From positions 1-14,616 of the forward strand of contig CAIKJM010000170.1 of NCBI GenBank assembly GCA_903827735.1: a stretch of DNA of 14,616 bases. The letters are read 5' to 3'. Below the pieces are notes generated by a model. That model was given only the letters and a program-made list of their open reading frames with translations, ran no database searches and had not been told where the DNA came from. The position numbers were made by a program, and so were the translations under genes. The number at the start of each line of letters is the position of its first letter. Within the stretch, counting starts at the first letter, position 1. Origin of the DNA: an uncultured Rhodanobacter sp. Its GTDB lineage: Bacteria; Pseudomonadota; Gammaproteobacteria; Xanthomonadales; Rhodanobacteraceae. Positions 1 through 9,482 of this stretch are shown in pieces.

Positions 1-57
1 CGTTCTGCTCACGATTCGGTGGGCATCCTCTGCGTCCACACTTGGAGGAGAGCAATC

Positions 58-399
58 ATGGGTAACCGAGATATTGAACGTCAGATTCGCGCAGCCGGTG
101 AGCGCGCCGGTGACCGCGTGCGCAGCTATGCAGACGATGCCGCCAGCGGCGCACAAAGCCTTTTCGAACGCGGCCGCAGCGTCACCGAGCGTGCGGTCGA
201 GCGTTTCGGCAAGAAGGGTGACGGCTACAGCCGCCGCTTGACCAATGCGGCGGAAGACTTCGCCGACGAAGCCAACTACCACTACCGCCGCCTGCGTCGT
301 CAGGTAAATCGCCACCCGGGTGCGACCGTTGCGATCGTGGCCGGCACGATCGGCGCGTTTATCCTGCTCCGCCGCGCGTTCCGCAGCGACGAGGATTGA
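58..399 (+). CDS. Small DUF883/ElaB-like protein with C-terminal membrane anchor
   Basis: A 113-residue protein, strongly charged and Arg/Ala-rich over residues 1-85, which should be mostly helical. A short hydrophobic, Gly-containing segment follows at about residues 89-104, flanked by arginines (RRAFR), and the tail is acidic. This layout (charged helical region, then one C-terminal anchor after a His-Pro turn) resembles DUF883/ElaB/YqjD inner-membrane proteins, some of which bind ribosomes in stationary phase. The family assignment is by architecture and is tentative. The ATG at 58 is chosen because a near-consensus Shine-Dalgarno GGAGGAG lies at 44-50 with 7-nt spacing. An in-frame GTG at 19 would add 13 residues but would place that site inside the coding region. 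The gene is convergent with aceE and shares its terminator. The true molecular role is unknown. Confidence 0.8.
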   Translation: MGNRDIERQIRAAGERAGDRVRSYADDAASGAQSLFERGRSVTERAVERFGKKGDGYSRRLTNAAEDFADEANYHYRRLRRQVNRHPGATVAIVAGTIGAFILLRRAFRSDED

Positions 400-440
400 T
401 CAGCGACACGAAGCGTCTGACGGCGATTGCCGCCGAAATC

Positions 441-471
441 AAAAAAAAACCGCCATACGGCGGTTTTTTTT
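441..471. terminator. Bidirectional intrinsic terminator between the small membrane gene and aceE
   Basis: A perfect stem CCGCC (450-454) / GGCGG (459-463) with an ATAC loop is preceded by nine A (441-449) and followed by eight T (464-471). It is therefore a stem plus U-tract when read on either strand. It lies 50 bp after the stop of the plus-strand gene and 25 bp after the stop of the minus-strand aceE, so it can end both transcripts. Confidence 0.92.
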
Positions 472-495
472 GATCTTTGGAAAAGCCTGAAGCTA

Positions 496-3189
<2,694 letters not shown>

Positions 3190-3203
3190 GGGGGATTCTC
3201 CGC

Positions 3204-3220
3204 GGCGCTATTGCGGCGCC
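3204..3220 (-). promoter_or_regulatory. Small stem-loop in the aceE leader beside the ribosome-binding site
   Basis: Inverted repeat GGCGC (3204-3208) / GCGCC (3216-3220) with a 7-nt loop. It would form in the aceE mRNA immediately 5' of the Shine-Dalgarno GGAG (3198-3201). It may modulate ribosome access, but 5-bp GC stems are common at this base composition, so a role is speculative. Confidence 0.25.
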
Positions 3221-3268
3221 AGACCTGAAGGGGATGTCCGCCGTGGGGATCGGCGGGACCAATCTCCA

Positions 3269-3298
3269 ATTCTAGCCGTTGGATGCCGATGTCGCCAA
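3269..3298 (-). promoter_or_regulatory. Candidate sigma70 promoter of aceE
   Basis: Read on the minus strand, a -35 box TTGGCG (3293-3298) is followed after 18 nt by a -10 box TAGAAT (3269-3274), a 5/6 match to TATAAT. Transcription would start near 3262, giving a leader of about 70 nt before the aceE ATG. This stretch is clearly less GC-rich than its surroundings. It is predicted from sequence only. Confidence 0.55.
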
Positions 3299-3307
3299 TT
3301 CAACTAT

Positions 3308-3325
3308 CCATGCGTAAGCGCATGG
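3308..3325. promoter_or_regulatory. 7-bp inverted repeat upstream of the aceE promoter (possible operator)
   Basis: CCATGCG (3308-3314), TAAG spacer, CGCATGG (3319-3325): a perfect dyad centred about 55 bp upstream of the predicted aceE transcription start. That is a typical activator or upstream-repressor position. No known operator consensus is recognised in it. E. coli PdhR uses a different motif, so any regulator is unidentified. Confidence 0.4.
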
Positions 3326-3352
3326 TGAGGCGACATGGATGGAAGCGCTTTT

Positions 3353-3380
3353 GCCGCCGCGCGCCTCAGCACGCGGCGGC
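3353..3380. other. GC-rich stem-loop just after maeB
   Basis: A perfect 9-bp stem GCCGCCGCG (3353-3361) / CGCGGCGGC (3372-3380) with a 10-nt loop, starting 7 bp beyond the maeB stop. Read in the direction of maeB transcription it is followed by AAAA and has no U-tract, so it is not a classical intrinsic terminator. It could stabilise the maeB 3' end or act with Rho. Confidence 0.5.
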
Positions 3381-3387
3381 ATCGGAT

Positions 3388-5679
3388 TCATTCGGCCGGG
3401 CGATTCGTCGCCCGAATCTGCGCCTCGACGCAAGCGACCGCGCTCATATTGACGATGCGGCGCACGGTCGACTGCGGCATCAGAATATGCGCCGGCTTGG
3501 CCACACCCATCAGGATCGGACCGATTACCACGCCGTCGCTGAGCATGCGCGTCATGTTGTAGGCGATATTTGCCGCGTCGAGATTCGGGAACACGAAAAC
3601 GTTGGCTTTGCCTTCCAGCCGCGAGTTCGGAAACAGCTTGTCGCGCAGCTCAGGGGTCAGCGCCACATCGGCCTGCATCTCGCCTTCCACTTCGAGGCGC
3701 GGTGCCTTGGCGCGAATCAACTCAAGCGCCTTGCGCATCTTGGTGGCGCCGCAGCTGTCGCGGCTACCGAAGTTGCCGGCCGAGAGCAGCGCGATCTTCG
3801 GCGTGATACCAAACAGCTTCAGCCGGATGGCCGCCTGCAGCGTGGCCTCGGCAATTTGTTCGGGCGTCGGGTCGTCCTGCACGTGGGTGTCGAGATAGAA
3901 GAACGCGCCCTTCTCGGTCGATACCGCGGCCATCGCCGACGGCCCGCTGACGCCCTCATCCAAACCGATGATGTCCTGGATATAGGTCAGCTTGCTCTGG
4001 TACTGGCCGATCAGGCCGCAGATCATGCCGTCCGCTTCCCCGCGCTCGACCATCAGCGCCGCAATGATCGTCGGCCGCGTGCGCACCAGCGCCTTGGCCA
4101 TCGACGGCGTTACGCCGCGGCGCTCCATCAGGCGGTGATAGTGCTGCCAGTAATCGTCGAAGCGCGGATCGCTGTGGATATTGCACAGCTCGATATCCAC
4201 GCCGACCTTCAAGCGCAGGCCCGCGCGCTTGATGCGCTTCTCAATGACGTCCGGTCGCCCGATCAGAATGGGCTTGGCCACGCCTTCATCGACGACCACC
4301 TGCACCGCGCGCAGGACCGTTTCTTCCTCGCCCTCGGCATACACCAGACGCTGCGGCGAGGCCTTGGCGCGCTCGAACACCGGCTTCATCAAAAGGCCGG
4401 TGCGGAACACGAAGCTGGTCAGGTGATCGTTGTAGGCGACGAAGTCTTCCATCGGCCGCGTGGCCACGCCCGAATCCATCGCTGCTCGCGCCACCGCCGG
4501 CGGCAGCTGCAGCAGCAGGCGGGGGTCGAACGGCTGCGGAATCAGGTATTCCGGCCCGAAGCTCGGCGGCTTGCCGCCATAGGCGCGTGCGCTGACGTCG
4601 GAAGACTCACGCCGCGCCAGCGCGGCGATCGCCTTGACGCAGGCGATCTTCATCGCCTCGTTGATGACCGTGGCGCCCACGTCCAGCGCGCCGCGGAACA
4701 GGTACGGGAAACACAGCGCGTTGTTGACCTGGTTCGGATAGTCCGAGCGGCCGGTGGCCATGATGCAGTCCGGCCGCACGGCCTTCGCTTCTTCCGGGGT
4801 GATTTCCGGGTTCGGGTTGGCCAGCGCGAAGATGATCGGCTGCGAAGCCATCGTCGCCAGCATTTCAGGCTTCAGAATGCCGCCGGCCGAAAGACCCAGA
4901 AACACGTCCGCACCGTCCACGATTTCAGCCAGCGTGCGGAACTTGGTGTCGCGCGCATAGCGTTGCTTGTCCGGGTCCAGATCGGTGCGCTCGCTGTGCA
5001 GCACGCCGTCGCGATCAAACGCCAGAATGTTCTCCGGTTTTGCGCCCAAAGCCACCAGCATGTCGACGCAGGAGATGCCCGCCGCACCCATGCCGGTCGT
5101 CGCGATGCGGATATCCTCGATGCGCTTGCCGACCACCACCAGCGCATTTGTCAGCGCCGCGCCGACGATGATCGAGGTACCGTGCTGATCGTCGTGGAAC
5201 ACCGGAATTTTCATCCGCTCGCGCAGCTTGCGCTCGACGATGAAGCACTCCGGCGCCTTGATGTCTTCCAGGTTGATGCCGCCGAAAGTCGGCTCCAGCG
5301 AGGCGATGATGTCGACCAGCTTGTCCGGATCGGACTCGTCGATCTCGATATCGAATACGTCGATACCGGCGAACTTCTGGAACAGCACGCCCTTGCCTTC
5401 CATCACCGGCTTAGCTTCCAGCGGCCCGATATTGCCCAAGCCGAGCACGGCCGTGCCGTTGGTGATAACCGCGACAAGATTGGCGCGTGCCGTATATTCG
5501 GCTGCCGTGCTGGGGTCTTCGACGATCGCATCGCAAGCCGCAGCCACACCCGGCGAGTACGCTAGCGACAGATCACGCTGGGTCAGCAGCGGCGTGGTCG
5601 GGGTGACCTTGATCTTGCCGGGGCGCGGCAGGCGGTGGTACTCGAGGGCGGCAAGACGCAGTTCTTCGGGGAGGGACAT
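3388..5679 (-). CDS. maeB: NADP-dependent malic enzyme with C-terminal phosphotransacetylase-like domain
   Basis: A 763-residue protein, against 759 in E. coli MaeB. It oxidatively decarboxylates L-malate to pyruvate and CO2 in the cytosol, yielding NAD(P)H. Malic-enzyme domain (about 1-425): YSPGV with the general-acid Tyr41, MEGKG with Lys96, EDIKAPEC (138-145), the metal-binding FHDDQHGT (161-168) and the Rossmann loop GMGAAG (196-201). The PTA-like domain (about 430-763) lacks an obvious catalytic phosphotransacetylase signature and instead has SAGNFGS at about 633-639. In E. coli MaeB the corresponding domain serves acetyl-CoA control rather than acetyl transfer. The start is chosen by alignment with remembered family N-termini; the Shine-Dalgarno is poor (no purine run within 12 nt), suggesting weak initiation. 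The gene lies upstream of aceE on the same strand, so its product pyruvate feeds the next enzyme. NADP preference is inferred from the family and not proven by a residue. Confidence 0.96.
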   Translation of the reverse strand: MSLPEELRLAALEYHRLPRPGKIKVTPTTPLLTQRDLSLAYSPGVAAACDAIVEDPSTAAEYTARANLVAVITNGTAVLGLGNIGPLEAKPVMEGKGVLFQKFAGIDVFDIEIDESDPDKLVDIIASLEPTFGGINLEDIKAPECFIVERKLRERMKIPVFHDDQHGTSIIVGAALTNALVVVGKRIEDIRIATTGMGAAGISCVDMLVALGAKPENILAFDRDGVLHSERTDLDPDKQRYARDTKFRTLAEIVDGADVFLGLSAGGILKPEMLATMASQPIIFALANPNPEITPEEAKAVRPDCIMATGRSDYPNQVNNALCFPYLFRGALDVGATVINEAMKIACVKAIAALARRESSDVSARAYGGKPPSFGPEYLIPQPFDPRLLLQLPPAVARAAMDSGVATRPMEDFVAYNDHLTSFVFRTGLLMKPVFERAKASPQRLVYAEGEEETVLRAVQVVVDEGVAKPILIGRPDVIEKRIKRAGLRLKVGVDIELCNIHSDPRFDDYWQHYHRLMERRGVTPSMAKALVRTRPTIIAALMVERGEADGMICGLIGQYQSKLTYIQDIIGLDEGVSGPSAMAAVSTEKGAFFYLDTHVQDDPTPEQIAEATLQAAIRLKLFGITPKIALLSAGNFGSRDSCGATKMRKALELIRAKAPRLEVEGEMQADVALTPELRDKLFPNSRLEGKANVFVFPNLDAANIAYNMTRMLSDGVVIGPILMGVAKPAHILMPQSTVRRIVNMSAVACVEAQIRATNRPAE

Positions 5680-5736
5680 CGGCGGCGTTTATTTGAGTGG
5701 GAAAGGGGCACCACCCGCCGCAGCGGATGGCTTTTC

Positions 5737-5745
5737 ATGGTATCA
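5737..5745 (-). promoter_or_regulatory. Possible extended -10 promoter element of maeB
   Basis: On the minus strand, TG-A-TACCAT (5745-5737) resembles an extended -10 box (TGnTATAAT) in the 128-bp gap upstream of maeB. No convincing -35 box lies 16-18 nt further upstream. If it is not used, maeB would depend on read-through from the upstream DUF1704 gene, after which no strong terminator is visible. Confidence 0.25.
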
Positions 5746-5807
5746 CCGGGGCCGCCAGCGAAGCCGAAACCCGGATGCCGCAGCGGTCAGCCGCTAGCCA
5801 GCATCGG

Positions 5808-7097
5808 CTACACGCTCAGCGAAAGATCATCGCCCTGCACCCGGTTCATGTGGATGCCGTTGACGAACACCGAGAACGCCAGCTTGCCGGCCAGCCCATG
5901 CACGTGCTGCATCCACGGCGGCAGCCAGTGCGGCGGCAGAATCGCACCGGATTCGAAATATGGCTGCAGCGCCACCACGTCGTGCAGCGCCAGCTTGCCG
6001 GCGAACAGGCAGCGCAGCAGATCCATCCGCCGCTCCTTCAGCGCCCAGCGGAAAAACGTGTGCACCGTGAGCAGGCCGGCCAGATAGACATTGTCCTTGG
6101 CGAAGGCCGAACCGCCGGTCAGCGGCACGCCGCGGAACACGCGCTGGGCCGAGTGGAAGCTGTCGGCCGGGCTCTGTCCGCAACCGCTGAAGTAGCGGTA
6201 GACCTCGACGAAATCCGCGCCGCCCAGCGCCATGTCGATCGCCAAAATGCGCAGGCTGATGCGCTTGAGTCGGGTGATGTCTATCGCCCCGGACATCAGC
6301 TCGGCAAACACTGCCAGACCTTCCTGCGTGGCCGTGACCCGCGGCGAGGTGCGCGCCAGCGAGGTCAGCAGCGGCTGACGGCGGCCGTTCAAGGCGGTCA
6401 GCGAGTGCACGAAGGCCTCGTGCGCCAGCAGCTGGTGGTGATCGTATTCGGTGAAGTGCGTCTCACCACGAAGGCGGATGCGCGTGGCGCCGGCAGCGGC
6501 CTTTGCGGTGAGCTCAGGGTCAACCTCCACCCGGATCGTGCCGGCGCCGAAGAAGTCGTCCAGCGTCTTACTCAGTTCGTCGCGCAACGCCTCGGAACTG
6601 ATGTCGGTATGTACACCGTCAGACAGCAGGTCGGCACCCAGCTCGTCGGACAGCTCGACGAAATAGCGCGCCGCATCGAGGTTGCTGCGCTTGCTGCCCG
6701 GCAGCGTATCGTTTGGACGTCCATACAGAATGATCGACGGTGCCGTAACACCTTTGGTGCCCACGGCCTCCAGCATTTCGGCGGCGATGCGCCACGACTC
6801 CGCGGTGCGGCGCAGGTATTCGCCCAGCGGATCGATATCGTCGGGATCGAGGCCCCCGGCGTCGGCCTCGATCGCGGCCAGCTCCGCTCGCGCCGCGGAG
6901 AGATCGGGGCGCTTGTAAGTCACCTCAGGCAACGCAAACTGGCCCTTGGCGTAAGCGGCGATCATGCGATTTTCCAGCGATGCCGACCACGCAACCGTCG
7001 GCAAAATGGTGATGCCGCGCGCAGCAGCCAGCAGGCGCTTGTCGAGGTCGGCGTAACGTTGCAATGCGGGATTGACCGCGGCCATGGGACCGCTCAT
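5808..7097 (-). CDS. QEGLA-motif DUF1704 protein, putative zinc peptidase (MATCAP-like)
   Basis: 429 residues with no signal peptide or membrane segment, so probably cytoplasmic. It has the TQEGLAVF motif (QEGLA at 258-262) that names the 'flavohemoglobin expression-modulating QEGLA motif' family (DUF1704). An HEAFVH motif lies at 226-231. HExxxH plus a downstream Glu (Glu259, 28 residues on) matches the zinc ligands and catalytic Glu227 arrangement of the human tyrosine carboxypeptidases MATCAP/KIAA0895, which share this domain. A carboxypeptidase-like hydrolase is therefore a structural inference; no bacterial substrate is established to my knowledge. The N-terminal region (about 10-120) is helical, with an RPND/PGSKRSN segment at 127-139. 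The start ATG overlaps the stop of the upstream membrane gene (ATGA, 7094-7097), with GGCAGG 7 nt upstream, so translation is probably coupled. An alternative ATG is 4 codons in. Confidence 0.88.
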   Translation of the reverse strand: MSGPMAAVNPALQRYADLDKRLLAAARGITILPTVAWSASLENRMIAAYAKGQFALPEVTYKRPDLSAARAELAAIEADAGGLDPDDIDPLGEYLRRTAESWRIAAEMLEAVGTKGVTAPSIILYGRPNDTLPGSKRSNLDAARYFVELSDELGADLLSDGVHTDISSEALRDELSKTLDDFFGAGTIRVEVDPELTAKAAAGATRIRLRGETHFTEYDHHQLLAHEAFVHSLTALNGRRQPLLTSLARTSPRVTATQEGLAVFAELMSGAIDITRLKRISLRILAIDMALGGADFVEVYRYFSGCGQSPADSFHSAQRVFRGVPLTGGSAFAKDNVYLAGLLTVHTFFRWALKERRMDLLRCLFAGKLALHDVVALQPYFESGAILPPHWLPPWMQHVHGLAGKLAFSVFVNGIHMNRVQGDDLSLSV

Positions 7098-7570
7098 CGG
7101 AGCACCTGCCGCAAGGCGTCGATGCGTCCAATGAGGTCGGTGGCGATGGGATCCGGTTTGAACGCGGCACCGACGCCGCCCACGGTGGCCGGCATGAAGG
7201 CGATGCTGCGACCGAAGCGTGAATCGGCTCGCAGCGACAGGGTAACGCGCCGCGGATTGATCATGACGGTGGCATTGACATTGATCACATCAACCAACCG
7301 GATACGCGCCTGCTGGCCACCGTTTTTCACTACTAGCTGATCTGCGTCCAACCACACCTCATCCACCAGATCGACAATCAACTTGCGGTAGATCGCCAAG
7401 CCGACCAGGAAAATGACGAGCGAAGGAAGCAGCGACAGCCAGCCTATCGGTGCCCGACCGTGCATCGACGCATGCCACAGTGCCGCTCCCGCGAGTATCG
7501 GGATCAGCAGCGCCGTCAACGGAAACACCCTTTTGTAGAACACTGTGAACGTGGAAGACAAACGGCGCAT
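7094..7570 (-). CDS. Small two-helix membrane protein of unknown function
   Basis: 158 residues from the ATG at 7570. Two hydrophobic segments (about 15-33 and 43-63) are joined by a short polar loop. A soluble C-terminal part (about 66-155) is rich in beta-branched residues and predicted as strands: EVWLDADQLVV, ARIRLVDVINVN, RVTLSLRAD. Two helices followed by a small beta domain recall bacterial PH-like membrane proteins, but I do not recognise a named family. The frame stays open to 7735; the extra 55 residues are Arg/Ser-rich and non-hydrophobic, so Met56 was preferred even though its ribosome-binding site is weak. An intermediate ATG at 7660 also lacks one. The 3' end overlaps the DUF1704 gene by ATGA, implying co-expression and possibly that it anchors or assists that putative peptidase. 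Confidence 0.7.
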   Translation of the reverse strand: MRRLSSTFTVFYKRVFPLTALLIPILAGAALWHASMHGRAPIGWLSLLPSLVIFLVGLAIYRKLIVDLVDEVWLDADQLVVKNGGQQARIRLVDVINVNATVMINPRRVTLSLRADSRFGRSIAFMPATVGGVGAAFKPDPIATDLIGRIDALRQVLR

Positions 7571-7990
7571 GGCGCGATCCGCAATGACAATGCTCCGATA
7601 GTAGTGCCAGAGCCCGCGCCGGCGACGGCTGGGCACTGCGTTGGAGCAACTATTTTCCATCGACAGGGTTCGAACGATCGAACACATCCGCATCCAACCG
7701 GCAGCACCTGCAGAGAAACCCGCCCGTAGATGCAAACCACCTCGAGAATCGCTGTTGACCCCGACGCGCCTGAACCCAGGGGCGAGATCAGGGGTCTTCG
7801 CGACCGTCGACGGGAGGCTTTACGCGAAACGTCGGAGCGAATTATGAAATTGCGCGGATGCCGGTGCGATCCCGCTCTGCAACATCGGCCGATACAGGGT
7901 GGACGCTTGAGAGAAACCGCTTGAAAGATCAGAAGCAGGCTCTCTCACTACATCGTTATTCACCTCGTTTCATCGAACCGCACGCGCGAA

Positions 7991-8006
7991 TGCTGCATAC
8001 GCAGCA
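7991..8006. promoter_or_regulatory. Inverted repeat upstream of mtlE (possible operator)
   Basis: A perfect dyad TGCTGC-ATAC-GCAGCA about 110 bp upstream of the mtlE start, followed by an A/T-rich stretch (AAAATCATTTAGATC). The size and symmetry suit a dimeric regulator such as a LacI- or GntR-type repressor or an AraC-type activator. No consensus is recognised. Confidence 0.35.
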
Positions 8007-8033
8007 AAATCATTTAGATCGATCTATCACGTG

Positions 8034-8049
8034 CATTGGCTCACCAATG
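8034..8049. promoter_or_regulatory. Inverted repeat over the candidate mtl promoter
   Basis: A perfect dyad CATTGG-CTCA-CCAATG about 70 bp before mtlE. It contains the candidate -35 box TTGGCT (8036-8041). It also overlaps a GTG-N8-CAC arrangement (8031-8044) that partly resembles a CRP/Clp half-site pair. A repressor bound here would block the promoter. The binding protein is unknown. Confidence 0.4.
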
Positions 8050-8064
8050 TTCCAAGATGATGAT
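8036..8064 (+). promoter_or_regulatory. Weak candidate sigma70 promoter of the mtl operon
   Basis: TTGGCT (8036-8041), a 17-nt spacer, then GATGAT (8059-8064); each box matches 4 of 6 consensus bases. The start would be near 8071, giving a leader of about 45 nt. The poor boxes would fit a promoter that needs an activator, but other arrangements in this AT-richer stretch are possible. Confidence 0.3.
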
Positions 8065-8117
8065 TGAACCGATGCATCGATCACCACCCTCGAATCACGC
8101 CTCATAAAGGACGAATG

Positions 8118-9422
8118 ATGACGATCAAGACGTTGCTTTTCATTGCGGGCATGGGCGCCACGGCGGTGGCATCTGCGCAGAGTGCCATTACGGTCGCGGT
8201 GGTGAACAACCCCGACATGGTGACCATGCAGAAACTGTCCGGCGAGTTCGGCAAGCTGCATCCCAACGTCAAGGTGAATTTCGTCACCCTGCCGGAAAAC
8301 GAATTGCGCCAGAAGGTCACCACCGACATTGCCACCAGCGCCGGCCAGTACGACGTGGTGATGCTCAGCAACTACGAAACGCCGATCTGGGCGAAGAACG
8401 GCTGGCTAACGCCGATGGCCGCGACCGCGGACTACGACGTCAACGATCTGCTGCCGTCCGTTCGCAAGGGCCTGTCGTACAACGACAAGATCTATGCGCT
8501 GCCGTTTTACGCCGAGTCGTCGATGACGTATTACCGCAAGGACCTGTTCGCCGCGGCCAAGCTGACCATGCCGGCCGAGCCGACCTGGACCCAGATCGGC
8601 CAGTTCGCCGCCAAGCTCACCGACAAGTCCAAGGGCACGTACGGCATCTGCCTGCGCGGCCTGCCCGGCTGGGGCGAGAACATGGCGCTGTTCGACACCA
8701 TGGTCAACGCCTACGGCGGCCGCTGGTTCGACATGAACTGGAAACCGGAGCTGACCTCCGCGCCGTGGAAGAATGCCGCCAACCAGTACAAGACCCTGCT
8801 GACGCAATACGGCCCGCCGGGTGCCACATCCAATGGCTTCACCGAATCGGAAACGCTGTTCGCCAACGGCCAGTGCGCGATGTGGGTGGATGCGACGGTC
8901 GCGGCGGGCTATCTGGCCGATCCGAAGACCTCCAAGGTGGCCGCCAACGTCGGCTTTGCCCAGTCGCCGCACGAAGTGACCAAGGCCGGTTCGAACTGGC
9001 TGTACATCTGGGCGCTGGCGATTCCGAAATCGTCAAAGCACGCGGCCGATGCGCAGACCTTTATAGACTGGGCGACCTCGAAGGGTTATATCGCCACGGT
9101 GGCCAAGGCCGAGGGCTGGGTGGCCGTACCGCCGGGCACGCGTCAGTCGACCTATGCCAATCCGGAATACCTGAAGGTCGCGCCGTTCGCCAAGCTGGTC
9201 GCACAGGCTATCGGTACGGCCGATCCGACCAAGCCGTCGGTGCAACAGGTGCCTTATGTCGGCATCCAGTTCGTCGATATCCCCGAGTTCCAGGCGATCG
9301 GCACGCGGGTTGGTCAGATCATGGCCGGCATCCTGGCCGGGCAGACCACGGTGGATCAGGGCCTGCAGGTGGCGCAGACGTTCACCCAGCGCATGATGAT
9401 CCAGTCGGGTAAAGCCAAGTAA
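8118..9422 (+). CDS. mtlE: Periplasmic polyol-binding protein of ABC transporter (mannitol/sorbitol type)
   Basis: 434 residues, a family 1 extracellular solute-binding protein. It captures a sugar alcohol in the periplasm and delivers it to the MtlFG permease. The signal peptide is clear: MTIK, a hydrophobic core LLFIAGMGATAVA and an ASA|Q cleavage site after residue 20. The mature protein begins with a beta-strand (AITVAVVNNPD) typical of the fold and keeps SBP features such as the DVVMLSN segment, YYRKDLF and a central FANGQCAMWVDATVA region. Two adjacent ATGs exist at 8115 and 8118; the second is chosen because AGGA (8108-8111) then has 6-nt spacing, against 3 nt for the first. The polyol assignment rests on resemblance to Pseudomonas MtlE/Rhodobacter SmoE and on the downstream mannitol dehydrogenase; sorbitol or arabitol are also possible ligands. 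It is the first gene of an operon, followed by a strong hairpin. Confidence 0.92.
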   Translation: MTIKTLLFIAGMGATAVASAQSAITVAVVNNPDMVTMQKLSGEFGKLHPNVKVNFVTLPENELRQKVTTDIATSAGQYDVVMLSNYETPIWAKNGWLTPMAATADYDVNDLLPSVRKGLSYNDKIYALPFYAESSMTYYRKDLFAAAKLTMPAEPTWTQIGQFAAKLTDKSKGTYGICLRGLPGWGENMALFDTMVNAYGGRWFDMNWKPELTSAPWKNAANQYKTLLTQYGPPGATSNGFTESETLFANGQCAMWVDATVAAGYLADPKTSKVAANVGFAQSPHEVTKAGSNWLYIWALAIPKSSKHAADAQTFIDWATSKGYIATVAKAEGWVAVPPGTRQSTYANPEYLKVAPFAKLVAQAIGTADPTKPSVQQVPYVGIQFVDIPEFQAIGTRVGQIMAGILAGQTTVDQGLQVAQTFTQRMMIQSGKAK

Positions 9423-9433
9423 AGCGACCTCGC

Positions 9434-9461
9434 GACCGCCGGCTCTTTCGCGCCGGCGGTC
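9434..9461 (+). promoter_or_regulatory. Strong intercistronic hairpin between mtlE and mtlF
   Basis: A perfect 10-bp stem GACCGCCGGC (9434-9443) / GCCGGCGGTC (9452-9461) with an 8-nt loop, 11 nt after the mtlE stop. No T-run follows, so it is unlikely to be a full terminator. In binding-protein operons such as malE-malF, intercistronic hairpins protect the upstream mRNA and keep the binding protein in excess; the same role is inferred here. Confidence 0.8.
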
Positions 9462-9482
9462 CGCACACTACTGGATTCGCCT

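Larger units (their letters stand above)
7571..8117. other. Divergent intergenic region, no convincing gene
   Basis: About 550 bp between the minus-strand membrane gene and the plus-strand polyol operon. Open frames here have no recognisable protein character. Its content is regulatory-looking: a dyad GTTCGA-ACGA-TCGAAC (7668-7683), a 26-codon ORF with GGAG six nt upstream (7844-7924), TGCTGC-ATAC-GCAGCA (7991-8006) and CATTGG-CTCA-CCAATG (8034-8049). From about 7925 on, GC content drops, as expected near a promoter. Confidence 0.7.

Noticed and set aside
3283..5565. A 760-codon open frame on the plus strand opposite maeB
   Set aside because: It is antisense to a secure gene. Its product is Arg/His/Ala-rich with no domain, as expected of the antisense frame of a GC-rich gene.
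7661..7690. GGTTCGAAC resembling the T-arm of a tRNA, as a possible tRNA or att site
   Set aside because: The flanking bases do not pair into a T-stem, there is no acceptor stem or anticodon arm, and no integrase gene is nearby.
7571..7735. N-terminal extension of the small membrane protein to 7735 or 7660
   Set aside because: The added residues are Arg/Ser-rich without family character and neither upstream start has a ribosome-binding site. It cannot be fully excluded, because the chosen start is also weak.
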